64,000 bases of DNA from Saccharothrix syringae (GTDB lineage: Bacteria; Actinomycetota; Actinomycetes; Mycobacteriales; Pseudonocardiaceae). The position numbers and the translations under genes were made by a program. Shown here piece by piece: positions 44,259-53,381 of the stretch. The stretch's first letter is position 1. Each line of letters starts with the position of its first letter. Under the pieces are notes generated by a model. It saw only the letters and a program-made list of their open reading frames with translations. It had not been told where the DNA came from and did no database searches. The stretch is from the NCBI RefSeq assembly GCF_009498035.1, contig NZ_CP034550.1, positions 7,750,001 through 7,814,000 on the forward strand, written 5' to 3'.

Positions 44259-47108
44259 TCAACGAACGGCGTTCTCCGCCTCCCCCGCGTCCCCCTCCGC
44301 CCCCTCCGCCTCCCTCTCCGCAGCCCCCAACCCCTCCAACTCCCCCCGCACCCGCTCGACGTCATCAGCCCGGTCCTGCGCCCGGAACAGCTCCAGCGCC
44401 TCCTCCCACACCTCCCGCGCCTCCTCGTACCGCCCGAGCGCCGCACAGGGCCGACCGAGGTGTTCGAGGGTGTCGGCGACCTGGACGGTGTTGCCGATCC
44501 GCCGGAACAGCACCAAAGCCTGCCGGTAGTGCTCCACGGCCTGCTCGTGCCGCCCGGTCTCGTGGTCGATGTAGGCCAGGCTGTCGAGCGTGTCGGCCTC
44601 GCCCTCCGGGTTGTGGTGGCGGCGGTGCAGGTCCAGGGCCGCCCGGCAGTGCTCGCGCGCCCGGTCGTGCTCGCCGTTCTGCGCGGCGTACCAGCCGACC
44701 ATGTTGAGCGCGTTGGCCTCCCACGCCGGGTTGCCCAGGGCGCGGTAGAACCCCAGGGACCGGGTGGCGTGCTCCAGCGCCCGCCGCTCGTCGCCCCGCC
44801 TGGACCACGTCCACGCCAGCACCTGGTGGATGTGCGCCTGGGTGGTCGGCTCGTGCCGCTCGGCCAGCGCCAGGGCGCGGTCCAGGTGCTCCACCGCCTC
44901 CTCGTGCTGCCGGAGGGCGGCGTGGGCGCGGCCCAGGTTGCGGTGGACGCGGATGCGCGCGGACGGCGAGTCGAGCCGTTCTGCGGCGGTCAGGCCGGCC
45001 CGCCACACCACCAGTTGCTCGGACAGGTGCCCGCGCCGGTTGTGGAACGTGGTCAGCGCCCAGGCCAACTGCCACACCGCCTGGTGCCACCCGGCCGCCG
45101 CGGCCGCCTGCTGGGCGGCGAGCAGGCCGGGCTGCTCGGTGTCGAACCAGGCCAGGGCGTCCTCGGTGCCGGCCGGGGTCCACGGGTCGGCGCCGGGCAC
45201 GGGCGGGTCGAGCGGCACGGTCTCGCGGTGCGGGTCCAGGGCCCGGTCGGCGGCGTGGGCGGTGTGCAGGTAGAAGTCGACCACCCGGCGCAGCGCGGCG
45301 TCCCGCTCCCCCGGCGGCAGCTCCTCGGTGGTGTCCGCGGCGTAGGCGCGGACCAGGTCGTGCATCGCGTACCGGCCGCGCGAGTCGCGGGTGAGCAGCG
45401 ACGCCTGCTCCAGGCCGCGCAGCACCTTGCCGACCTCGACCGGGGGCAGGCCGGTGAGGGCGGCCGCGGCGGGCAGGCCGGTGTCGGGGCCCGGCGCGAT
45501 GCCGAGCAGGCCGAACACCCACTGCTGCTCGGCCGTCAGCGCCCGGTGCGACCAGGACAGCACGGCGGGCAGGCTGGCGGCGGGGTCGCTGTCCGCCAGC
45601 GCGTCCAGGCCCAGCTCGCGCAGCTCGGCGGCCAGGGTGGCCAGGGGCAGGTGGGGGTGGCCGTGCGCCCGCGCCGCGATCACGCCCAGCGCCAGCGGGA
45701 ACCCCTTGCAGAAGGCGATCAGCTCCTCCACCGCGCCCGCCTCGGCGGCCACCCGCGCGGCGCCGAGCCTGCGGGCCAGCAGCGCGCGGGACTCGTCGTC
45801 GGTCAGCACGTCGAGGTTGAGGTGGCGGGCGCCGTGCGCGGTCATCAGGCCGAGCAGCCTGCTGCGGCTGGTGACCAGCACGGTGCAGGACTCGCCGCCG
45901 GGCAGCAGCGGCACGACCTGCCTGGTGTCCGCGGCGTTGTCCAGCACCAGCAGGATGCGCTTGTCCGCGACCAGGCCGCGCAGCAGGGCGGCCTGGGACT
46001 CCGGCGCGGTCGGGATGCGGCCGGGCTCGACCCCGAGGGCGTCCAGGAAGCCGCGCACCGCCACCGACGCCGGCATCGGCTCGCCGTCCGGGCTGAAACC
46101 GCGCAGGTCGACGAACAGCTGGCCGTCCGGGAAGCGGTCCAGGTGCTCGTGCGCCCAGTGCAGTGCCAGCCACGTCTTGCCGATGCCGCCCGCGCCGCCG
46201 ATCGCGGAGATCACCACCGTGCCCGCGTCGACGTCGTCCAGCGCGGCGGTCAGCGCGGCCAGCTCGTCGGCGCGGCCGATGAACGCCCCGGGCGGCGCGG
46301 GGAGCTGCCGCGGCACCGCGACCGGGGTGCCGGTCGCCGGGGTCGGGGTCGGCGCGGCGGGTCCACCGGCGAGCACGGCGGGGTCGGCGGCCAGGATGCG
46401 CTGGTGCAGGTCCCGCAGCGCCAGGCCGGGGTCGGTGCCCAGCTCGTCCGCCAGCCGGGCGCGGACCACCTCGTAGTGGCTCAGCGCGGCGGCCTGGCGG
46501 CCACCGCGGGCCAGCGCGAGGAGGTACTGGCCGGCCACGCGCTCGTCCAGCGGGTGCGCGCGGACGCGCTCGGCCAGCTCGGGCAGCAGGTCGAGGTGGT
46601 GGCCCAGCGCCAGCGCCAGGTCGGTGCGCTCCAGCTCGGCGGTCCACCGCTCGGCGGCCAGCGCCTCCCGCGCGGTGGCGGTCCAGGCGGTCTCCAGGCC
46701 GGTGAACGCCTCGCCGCGCCACAGCCCCAGCGCCCGCTGCACCGCGGCCAGCCCGAGGGCCGGGTCCGGCGCCGACCGGGCCCGGTCGAGCAGGCCGCGG
46801 AACCGGTGCAGGTCCACCCGGTCCGGGTCGACCTCCAGGACCCAGCCGCCCGAGCGGTGCACGATCGCCACGTCGCCCAGGTCGGCCAGCGCGGTGCGCA
46901 GCCGGGAGACGTAGGAGTGCAGGTTGCCCTTGCCCCGGTGCGGCACGCGGTCGCCCCAGACGCGGTCGAGCAGCTGGTCCACCGCCACCACCCGGTTCGC
47001 GTCGACCAGCAGCGCGGCCAGCACGCACTGCTGGCGGGCGTGCCCCACGTCCAGCCGCCGGTCCCCGGCCCACGCCTCCACGGGACCCAGCACCCTCAAC
47101 TCCGCCAC
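44259..47108 (-). CDS. AfsR-type SARP regulator with NB-ARC and TPR domains
   Basis: ATG 47108 (MAELRVLGPVEAWAGDRRLD) begins an OmpR-like winged helix (1-95), followed by a bacterial transcriptional activation domain (about 95-240), an NB-ARC ATPase (Walker A AIGGAGGIGKTWLA near 304-312, Walker B ILLVLDNAADT, TVLVTSRSRLLGL) and C-terminal TPR repeats (about 640-930). Length of 949 residues is standard. AfsR homologues integrate Ser/Thr kinase signals and activate antibiotic genes. No biosynthetic genes are nearby, so it is probably a pleiotropic rather than pathway-specific regulator. Confidence 0.94.
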   Translation of the reverse strand: MAELRVLGPVEAWAGDRRLDVGHARQQCVLAALLVDANRVVAVDQLLDRVWGDRVPHRGKGNLHSYVSRLRTALADLGDVAIVHRSGGWVLEVDPDRVDLHRFRGLLDRARSAPDPALGLAAVQRALGLWRGEAFTGLETAWTATAREALAAERWTAELERTDLALALGHHLDLLPELAERVRAHPLDERVAGQYLLALARGGRQAAALSHYEVVRARLADELGTDPGLALRDLHQRILAADPAVLAGGPAAPTPTPATGTPVAVPRQLPAPPGAFIGRADELAALTAALDDVDAGTVVISAIGGAGGIGKTWLALHWAHEHLDRFPDGQLFVDLRGFSPDGEPMPASVAVRGFLDALGVEPGRIPTAPESQAALLRGLVADKRILLVLDNAADTRQVVPLLPGGESCTVLVTSRSRLLGLMTAHGARHLNLDVLTDDESRALLARRLGAARVAAEAGAVEELIAFCKGFPLALGVIAARAHGHPHLPLATLAAELRELGLDALADSDPAASLPAVLSWSHRALTAEQQWVFGLLGIAPGPDTGLPAAAALTGLPPVEVGKVLRGLEQASLLTRDSRGRYAMHDLVRAYAADTTEELPPGERDAALRRVVDFYLHTAHAADRALDPHRETVPLDPPVPGADPWTPAGTEDALAWFDTEQPGLLAAQQAAAAAGWHQAVWQLAWALTTFHNRRGHLSEQLVVWRAGLTAAERLDSPSARIRVHRNLGRAHAALRQHEEAVEHLDRALALAERHEPTTQAHIHQVLAWTWSRRGDERRALEHATRSLGFYRALGNPAWEANALNMVGWYAAQNGEHDRAREHCRAALDLHRRHHNPEGEADTLDSLAYIDHETGRHEQAVEHYRQALVLFRRIGNTVQVADTLEHLGRPCAALGRYEEAREVWEEALELFRAQDRADDVERVRGELEGLGAAEREAEGAEGDAGEAENAVR

Positions 47109-47187
47109 GGCGCCGCCCCTCTCCCCGGGATCCGCTGGTGCGCCCCCAGGGATATCAGGCCCGGCAAGGGGGCGTGCCGGGGTCGGG

Positions 47188-48408
47188 TCAACCGCTCGTC
47201 GGCGGCGCGCCCGGGGCGGTGCGGAACGGCTGGTCGCAGTGCGGCCAGTCGCGGAAGTCGCGGTAGCGGGCCCACGCCCGCCGGGCCGTCCGGATGTTCC
47301 ACTCCGGGTCGAACGCCTGGCGGGGCGTGCCGCCGAACTCGCGCAGCAGGGCGTCGGAGAGCTGGAAGACGCCCCAGTTGCGGGTGCCGTTGGTGTTGGG
47401 CAGCACGTGCAGCGGGTCGAGGAACGACTGGCAGCGCGCGATGCCGGCCGCGCGGTCGGGTTCCTCGGGGAACACCTCGCGCACCCGCGCCTCCACCTGC
47501 TCGGGGGTCCAGGTCACCAGGTTCGCGCGCCGCTCGTACAGGGCGTGCTTGGTGGGCTCGTCCACCACCCCCCTGGGCTGGAGGTCGGCCAGCACCTGGA
47601 AGGCGATCACCCGGCGCTGCGTCTGGGGGCCGAAGTCGCCGTCCACGTCCAGGTGGGCGCCCGCCTGGCTCAGCAGGACCTGCACCTCGCGCACGCACTC
47701 GTCGTGCTGCCCCATGCCGATCACCGGCGGGCAGGCCGCGGACAGCAGCAGCGGGCCCTCCACGTGCGCGGTCGGCCCGGCGGGGCGGGTCCACCACCAC
47801 ACCACGCCGCCGGCCAGGACCAGGGCGACCACCGCCAGCACCGCCGCCCACCTCCGCCGGTCGCGCGGGACCGGTGTCGCGTCGGCGGGCGCGGGGGCCG
47901 GGTCGGGAGCGGGGTCGGGTCGGTCGTCGGTCGGGGTCGGCGCGGCGGCCGGCTCGGGCGCGGCGGGCGGTGCGGGTTCCGCGCTCGACGCGGGCGCGGC
48001 GACCGGCACGGCGACCGGCGCGGGCGCGGCGGGCCGGGAATCCGGTCGAGGTGCGTCCGGTTCGGGCGCGGAGTCCGGTTCGGGTGCCGGGACCGGTTCG
48101 GGTGCCGGGGTCGGCTCGGGTGCCGGGGCCGGTTCGGGTGCCGGGTCGGGCGCGGGCCGGCGCTCGGCGTCGGCGAGCACCCACAGCCGGTGCAGCTCCT
48201 GGAGTTCCGCGCGGGTCGCGCCGCACTCCCGCGCGAACCGGTGCACGACGCCGTAATCGGCCGGGACCTTGGCGCCCGCGCAGTACCGGTGCAGGCTCGA
48301 CCCACTCGTGCCGACTCGCTTGGCGAGCGCTTCGTAACTGCGCCCCGACCTTTCCTTCAGCATTCGCAGCATGCCGGCGAACTGCTGTTCCTGCAGCGGT
48401 CGCACCAC
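47188..48408 (-). CDS. Membrane-anchored XRE regulator with external PG-binding and degenerate SLT-like domain
   Basis: ATG 48408 begins an XRE helix-turn-helix (residues 8-60: YEALAKRVGTSGSSLHRYCA). A 100-residue Pro/Ala/Glu linker (PAPEPTPAPEPVPAPEP) precedes one membrane helix (188-206, WAAVLAVVALVLAGGVVWWW). The outside part has a peptidoglycan-binding-like domain (about 230-295, VDGDFGPQTQRRVIAFQVL) and a C-terminal transglycosylase-like domain (305-391; NTNGTRNWGVFQLSD, FDPEWNIRTARRAWA). The catalytic Glu of ARCES-type motifs is Gln327 here (GIARCQSFL). I infer a one-component sensor binding wall fragments and acting on DNA. Confidence 0.88.
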   Translation of the reverse strand: MVRPLQEQQFAGMLRMLKERSGRSYEALAKRVGTSGSSLHRYCAGAKVPADYGVVHRFARECGATRAELQELHRLWVLADAERRPAPDPAPEPAPAPEPTPAPEPVPAPEPDSAPEPDAPRPDSRPAAPAPVAVPVAAPASSAEPAPPAAPEPAAAPTPTDDRPDPAPDPAPAPADATPVPRDRRRWAAVLAVVALVLAGGVVWWWTRPAGPTAHVEGPLLLSAACPPVIGMGQHDECVREVQVLLSQAGAHLDVDGDFGPQTQRRVIAFQVLADLQPRGVVDEPTKHALYERRANLVTWTPEQVEARVREVFPEEPDRAAGIARCQSFLDPLHVLPNTNGTRNWGVFQLSDALLREFGGTPRQAFDPEWNIRTARRAWARYRDFRDWPHCDQPFRTAPGAPPTSG

Positions 48409-48590
48409 CGCTCCCCCTCGTATTCGAACTCCTCGCCCGGCGCCGTCCCAGGCGCGTCCCAGCAGGTCCGACCCAGCGCCACGTCAGGGCGCCCCCGGCG
48501 TCCCAGCGTCCCAGCGGACCGGCCGGGGCTTGGCCGGGACGCGGCCATTGGTGAAGTGTTCTACCCGGTCCCGATGGATGGGGAAAGACC

Positions 48591-48625
48591 GCCGCCCCGG
48601 ACGACTGGGGGTCGTCCGGGGCGGC
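48591..48625. other. Strong 15-bp hairpin in the 48409-48743 divergent region
   Basis: GCCGCCCCGGACGAC/GTCGTCCGGGGCGGC is a perfect stem with a TGGGG loop. It lies between two divergent genes where no known transcript ends, 119 bases before the LysE start. It might terminate a small RNA, attenuate the LysE message or serve as a protein-binding cruciform. The rest of this gap holds no gene. Confidence 0.6.
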
Positions 48626-48743
48626 GGTGGGACGCCGGAGAAGCACCGGGGACAAAAGAATCGGTGTGGTTTTTTCCGGCCGCGGGCGGCGGGGGCACCG
48701 AAATCCGGGTTCACCCGCGGCGCGGTTCTGCGAGACTCGCGAG

Positions 48744-49376
48744 GTGCCCCTCGATCACCACCTGCTCCTCGCGTTCACCCTGACCACGATCGTCGCCATG
48801 ATCACGCCGGGACCGGACATGCTGTTCGTCCTCGGGTGCGGGATGCGGGGCGGGCCGCGCGCGGGGCTGCTGGCCACCGCGGGCGTGGCGACCAGCGAGG
48901 CCGTGCACGTGGCCGTGGCGGCGGCGGGCCTGGCCGCCCTGTTCGCCGCGGTGCCGGTCGCGTTCACCGTCGTGCGCGTCGTCGGCGCGGTCTACCTGGT
49001 CTACCTGGGCGTGCGGATGATCCGGCACCGCGGCGACGGTGCGGCCGACGAGCGGGCCGCGCGGGCGGGCCTGACCGGGCGGCGCGCGTTCCTGACCGGG
49101 CTGACCACCAACCTGCTCAACCCCAAGATGGTCACGTTCACCATCGCGTTCCTGCCCCAGTTCATCGACCCGGCGCTGGGGCGGGTGTGGCTCCAGTTCG
49201 TCGTGCTCGGCGCCATCCTGATCGCGCTGGAGTTCCTGGTCGACGGCACCGTCGGCCTGCTCGCCGGCCGGATCGGCCGCTGGCTGCGCACCCGGCGCGC
49301 GGCCCGCAGGCGCATCGACACCGCCACCGGCGGCATCTTCATCGGCCTCGGCGTCCGGCTGGCCCTCGACCGCTAG
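48744..49376 (+). CDS. LysE/RhtB-family exporter
   Basis: GTG 48744 (VPLDHHLLLAFTLTTIVAMI) is the natural start; in-frame upstream sequence is non-protein-like. The signature TPGPDMLFVLGCGMRGGPRA and five or six membrane helices (LAALFAAVPVAFTVVRVVGA, LTTNLLNPKMVTFTIAFLPQ) identify the LysE translocator family, which exports amino acids such as lysine, homoserine or threonine. It is followed 44 bases later by the nitroreductase gene, likely in the same transcript. Confidence 0.93.
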   Translation: MPLDHHLLLAFTLTTIVAMITPGPDMLFVLGCGMRGGPRAGLLATAGVATSEAVHVAVAAAGLAALFAAVPVAFTVVRVVGAVYLVYLGVRMIRHRGDGAADERAARAGLTGRRAFLTGLTTNLLNPKMVTFTIAFLPQFIDPALGRVWLQFVVLGAILIALEFLVDGTVGLLAGRIGRWLRTRRAARRRIDTATGGIFIGLGVRLALDR

Positions 49377-49420
49377 GCCCTTACGATCGGGGTGTCCGAC
49401 CGCTCGACGATGGGGGTGCC

Positions 49421-50005
49421 GTGGAGTTCCAGGACGTCGTCCGCCGCAGGCGGATGGTGCGCAGGTTCACCGACGAGCCGGTGTCCGACGAGAGCGTGCG
49501 GCGGATACTGCGCAACGCGCTGCGCGGCCCGTCGGCCGGTTTCTCGCAGGGACAGGCGTTCCTGGTGCTGCGGGATGCCGAACTGGCGCGCTTCTACGAG
49601 GTGGTCCGGCTCTGGACGTTCGAGTCGGTCAAGGCCGCGCCGGTGGTCGTGGTGGCGTTCGCGGTGAAGGACGCCTACCTCGACCGGTACGCCGAGCCCG
49701 ACAAGGGGTGGACCGACCGCAGCGAGGACCGCTGGCCGGTGCCGTTCTGGTACGTCGACACCGGGATGGCGGTGCTGCTGGCCCTGCAGACCGCGGTCGA
49801 CGAGGGGCTGGGCGCGGTGTACTTCGGGATCGGCGCCGAGGACTTCGACGCGCTGCGCGCGGAGTTCGGGGTGCCCGGGGACCACGTGCCGATCGGGGCG
49901 ATCGCGATCGGGCACGGTGACGAGGAGGACGTCTCCGAGGGCGCCTCGCCGCGGACCCGCCGGCGGCGGCCGTTCGACGAGGCCGTGCACTTCGGGCACT
50001 GGTAG
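49421..50005 (+). CDS. Nitroreductase-family FMN protein
   Basis: GTG 49421 (VEFQDVVRRRRMVRRFTDEP) starts the conserved FMN-binding RRxxRxF segment. ILRNALRGPSAGFSQGQAFL, GMAVLLALQTAVDEGLGAVY and VPIGAIAIGHGDEED follow, all expected for this family. Members reduce nitroaromatics, flavins or enones with NAD(P)H. Length (194 residues) is normal. It converges with the S9/beta-lactamase gene. Confidence 0.93.
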   Translation: MEFQDVVRRRRMVRRFTDEPVSDESVRRILRNALRGPSAGFSQGQAFLVLRDAELARFYEVVRLWTFESVKAAPVVVVAFAVKDAYLDRYAEPDKGWTDRSEDRWPVPFWYVDTGMAVLLALQTAVDEGLGAVYFGIGAEDFDALRAEFGVPGDHVPIGAIAIGHGDEEDVSEGASPRTRRRRPFDEAVHFGHW

Positions 50006-50035
50006 GCGCGTCACGACCGGGGCGCTCCCGGCCCG

Positions 50036-50080
50036 GCACGTCACCGCACCCGCACGTCACCGCACCCGCACGTCACCGAC
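50036..50080. repeat. 16-bp direct repeat between nitroreductase and S9 genes
   Basis: GCACGTCACCGCACCC occurs twice plus a third truncated copy. It lies in the short gap between two converging genes; no clear hairpin is present, so it may have replaced a terminator. Confidence 0.6.
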
Positions 50081-50088
50081 CGGGTCCG

Positions 50089-53000
50089 TCACCCCACCTT
50101 CGGCGTGGCGCGGACACCGACGTGCACGTACCGCTCGCCGGTGGGCAGCCGGTGGAAGGTCACCGGCACCCACGCGCGCCACCGGGGCTCCCACACCACG
50201 TACCGGTCCCGGCCGACGGCCACCAGGTCGTACTCCTGGACCGGGTCGTCCTCCAGCTCGGCCAGCGGGCCGGTCGCGGTGGTCCGCAGCCGCGGCCCCG
50301 CCTCGCCCACCAGCACCTCAATCCGCTGGCCCGCGCGCTCGTAGGTGCCCAGGTGCGGGCGGGCGTCGGCGGTCACCGGCTCGTCGGGCGGCCGCGGACC
50401 GGGTGGCGGGGTGACGCCGGCCAGCTCGGCGAAGACCTCGCCCAGCAGCTGCTCGGCCAGGGGCTGGGAGCCGTCGCTGTTGGTCAGCAGGACCACCGCC
50501 AGCCCCGCGTCGGGCAGCACCCGCAGGTAGGCGGACTGGCCCGGGGTGTTGCCGTCGTGGCAGACCAGCGCGCGCCCGTGCCAGTCGGTGCGGAACCAGC
50601 CCAGCCCCATCGACTCGCCCGGCAGGTGCCCGGCGGGCAGCTCGGCCTGGCGGGCCGCCATGGCGGCGACGGCGCTTTCACCGAGCACGCGGGTCCCGTC
50701 CGGGGCCAGGCCGCCGGTCAGGTGCAGCCGGGCGAACGCCAGCACCTCCGCCGCGGTGGAGTGGATCAGCCCGGCCGGGCCCACCGAGCGCGGCAGGCCC
50801 CAGACCGGCACGGGTTCCGGCCGGGTCCCGGTGTGGCCGACGGCGGCGCGGTGCAGCAGCGCCTCCTCCGGCAGGGTGCCGGTGGCCCGCAGGCCCAGCG
50901 GGGTGATCAGCAGCTCGCGCAGCGCGGCGTCCCAGGTGCCGCCGGTCAGCTGCTCGACCACCCGGCCGGCCAGCACGAAGCCGGAGTTGCAGTAGGACCA
51001 GGTGGCGCCCGGCGGGTGGTTCTGCGCCACCTCGCCGAGCCGGGCCACGTACTCGGCCACGCAGTCGTCGCCGCGGCCGGTGTCGGTGAACACGTCGCCG
51101 TCGATGCCGCTGGTGTGGGTGAGCAGGTGCCGGGCGGTGACCCGCTTGGTCACCTCCGGGTCGGCCAGCCGCAGTTCCGGCAGCACGTCGACGACCGGGG
51201 CGTCCAGGTCGAGCAGGCCCTCGTCGACCAGCCGCAGCACCAGCGCCGCGGTCCACACCTTGGTGATCGAGCCGATCTGGAACAGCGAGTCGGTGGTGGT
51301 GGGCACGCCGGTGGCCAGGTTGAGCACCCCGTGCGCGACCTCCACCAGGTCGTCCTCGCCGCCGGGGCGCACCCGCAGCACGCCCAGCACCGCGCCGGGC
51401 ACGTCGTGCAGGCGCGCCAGCGCGGCCAGCCTGCGCCGCCAGTGGTCCGGGTCGGGGCGCGGCGCGGCGGTCGGCGCCGCGTGCCGCTCCACCCAGTCCA
51501 CCAGGCGCCGGTGGTGGTCGAGCCGGTGCGACGGCGGGAACCCGGCGCCGCCGGGGTAGAGGACCAGCCGGGTCGGCACGCCCCGCGCGCGCAGCGCCGC
51601 GTGCCACTGCCGGGTGACGTGCGCGTCCTCGGCGCCGTGCAGGAACAGGGTCGGCGTGCGCCCGTGGTCGCGCTCCCGGAGCGGACCGCCGGGAGCGCGC
51701 CCCGGGCGCAGGCCGTCGACCACGGCGGCGGCGAACCGGTCGCCCTGGCCGGTCAGGCGGTGCGCGGTGGAGCCGTGGCCCGCGACGGCCTGCCGCGCCG
51801 GGTCGACCAGCCCCTCGGCGATCAACCGGTCCAGCGGCTCCAGCGGGTGCCGCGCGTCGGCGTCGAGCAGCAGCACCACCCAGCCCCGCGCGGCCAGTTC
51901 CCGGTGGAGGGCTTCGGCGTCGTGCGGGCCGTCGTGCAGGTCGAGCAGCACCGGGCGCGGTCCCGGGAACGACGGGTCGCGGACCAGCCGGCCGTGGACG
52001 GCGGTGCCGTCGGAGGCGGTGAACTCGCGTTCCTCCTCGGGGAAGGGGACGGGTGCCCCGTGGTCGGTCAGCACCGCCTCGGCGCCGGTGGCCGGGTCGA
52101 GGCAGACCAGTTCGCCGCGCGAGGTCGGCGTGCGGCGCACCACGACCACCCGCCCGCCCGCGACGGCCGGGTCGGACACCACGAGGCCGGCGGTCGGCAC
52201 GGGGCGCGGGGTGCCGCCGTCGACCGGGACCGAGCACAGGCGGCCGCGGTCGCGGAACAGCACCGCGCGGCCGTCGTCGACCAGGACGGGCGGCGCCCCC
52301 GCACCACCACCCGCCACCAGGTCCGCGGGCGGCCCACCGGCCGGCGGCACCCGCAGCAGGCGGGTCGGCCCGCCCGGTCCGGGAGCGGCCACGACCAGCA
52401 GCGCGGTGCCGTCCGCGGTCCACGCGACGTGCCCGGCCACCAGGTCGGCGGGCCCGACCCGCGCCGGCACCCCGCCGGCGGCGGCCACCACGTGCACCGG
52501 CACGTGCCCGGTCAGGTCGGCGTCCGGCGCGGTGGCCGCGGCGAAGGCGAGCGCGGTGCCGTCGGGCGACCAGGACGGCCGGCCGGCGTGCCAGTCGCCG
52601 TCGGTGATCCGGCGGCACCCGCCGGTGGGCACGTCCACCACGTGCAGGTGCGCGCGCACGCCGTCGGCGCGGTGGTCCAGGCGGTCGACCACGGCGGGTG
52701 CCGCCGCGCGCCGGGACCGCGCCCGGTCGTCCCGGTCCGGTTCGGCGTGCCGGTCGACCGGGGCGGTGAACGCGATCCGCGTGCCGTCCGGGCTCCACAC
52801 CGGTTCGCCCGCGCCCAGCGGCAGCGCGGTCAGCGGCGTGGGCTCGCCGCCGGCGGCGGGCAGCAGCCACACCTGGGCCGGGCCGTCCTGGGCGCGCAGG
52901 AACGCCACCCGCCCGCCGTCCGGTGACCACGCCGGCGCGGTGTCGGCCCACCCCGCGGTCAGCCGCTCGGGGGCACCGCCCCGGGTCGGCACCCGCCACA

Positions 53001-53136
53001 GCCGCCGCACGTCGCGGTCGGCCTCGGTGTCGACGGTGCGCAGCACGTACGCGACGTGGGCGCCGTCCGGCGACAGCGCGGGCCGCTCCGGCACGGCGGA
53101 CGGGGTCAGGTCGTCGATGCGCAGGCGTCGGGTCAC
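50089..53136 (-). CDS. S9 prolyl-oligopeptidase-like / class C beta-lactamase-like fusion
   Basis: GTG 53136 (VTRRLRIDDLTPSAVPERPA) follows AGGAG. Residues 1-370 are a WD/TolB-like beta-propeller (PAWSPDGGRVAFLRA, PVWSPDGTRIAFTAP). Residues about 390-620 are an alpha/beta-hydrolase S9 domain, with AGHGSTAHRLTGQGDRFAAA where active enzymes have GGSYGG and four more residues, so the nucleophile elbow is damaged; HGAEDAHVTRQW and SHRLDHHRRLVDW keep the Asp and His. Residues about 640-980 are a serine beta-lactamase-like domain with IGSITKVWTAA (SxxK), WSYCNSGFV (YxN) and CHDGNTPG. A lipocalin-like tail ends the protein. No signal peptide: probably cytosolic peptide or ester hydrolase. Confidence 0.9.
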   Translation of the reverse strand: MTRRLRIDDLTPSAVPERPALSPDGAHVAYVLRTVDTEADRDVRRLWRVPTRGGAPERLTAGWADTAPAWSPDGGRVAFLRAQDGPAQVWLLPAAGGEPTPLTALPLGAGEPVWSPDGTRIAFTAPVDRHAEPDRDDRARSRRAAAPAVVDRLDHRADGVRAHLHVVDVPTGGCRRITDGDWHAGRPSWSPDGTALAFAAATAPDADLTGHVPVHVVAAAGGVPARVGPADLVAGHVAWTADGTALLVVAAPGPGGPTRLLRVPPAGGPPADLVAGGGAGAPPVLVDDGRAVLFRDRGRLCSVPVDGGTPRPVPTAGLVVSDPAVAGGRVVVVRRTPTSRGELVCLDPATGAEAVLTDHGAPVPFPEEEREFTASDGTAVHGRLVRDPSFPGPRPVLLDLHDGPHDAEALHRELAARGWVVLLLDADARHPLEPLDRLIAEGLVDPARQAVAGHGSTAHRLTGQGDRFAAAVVDGLRPGRAPGGPLRERDHGRTPTLFLHGAEDAHVTRQWHAALRARGVPTRLVLYPGGAGFPPSHRLDHHRRLVDWVERHAAPTAAPRPDPDHWRRRLAALARLHDVPGAVLGVLRVRPGGEDDLVEVAHGVLNLATGVPTTTDSLFQIGSITKVWTAALVLRLVDEGLLDLDAPVVDVLPELRLADPEVTKRVTARHLLTHTSGIDGDVFTDTGRGDDCVAEYVARLGEVAQNHPPGATWSYCNSGFVLAGRVVEQLTGGTWDAALRELLITPLGLRATGTLPEEALLHRAAVGHTGTRPEPVPVWGLPRSVGPAGLIHSTAAEVLAFARLHLTGGLAPDGTRVLGESAVAAMAARQAELPAGHLPGESMGLGWFRTDWHGRALVCHDGNTPGQSAYLRVLPDAGLAVVLLTNSDGSQPLAEQLLGEVFAELAGVTPPPGPRPPDEPVTADARPHLGTYERAGQRIEVLVGEAGPRLRTTATGPLAELEDDPVQEYDLVAVGRDRYVVWEPRWRAWVPVTFHRLPTGERYVHVGVRATPKVG

Positions 53137-53381
53137 CGGTGGCTCCTGGGGTCGGGTGGTGGCTGCGGCGGACCCCGGCCCGGTCGCGCCCTCCGGAACC
53201 GCACGTCCCCGGCCAGGATGACGCGCGCGACACCGCCCGCCCAAGCCCGGGTTCCCGCCGGTCGAGACGGTGCCGACCCGCCGGTGGCCCCGGGCACGGC
53301 CCCCGACGTGCTGCCATGCCGATCGGTTATGGCGCCGGGGATTGAGACGGCGTCCGGTTCCGGCCACGCCCGCCGGGGCCG

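Noticed and set aside
44080..44262. Short minus-strand frame with WVWWAAWVWW repeats
   Set aside because: It is a translation of the 18-bp minisatellite with no start signals; not a credible membrane peptide.
44259..47108. AfsR-type SARP as marker of a biosynthetic gene cluster
   Set aside because: No polyketide, peptide, terpene or tailoring gene set is nearby; large SARP-NB-ARC-TPR proteins are often global regulators.
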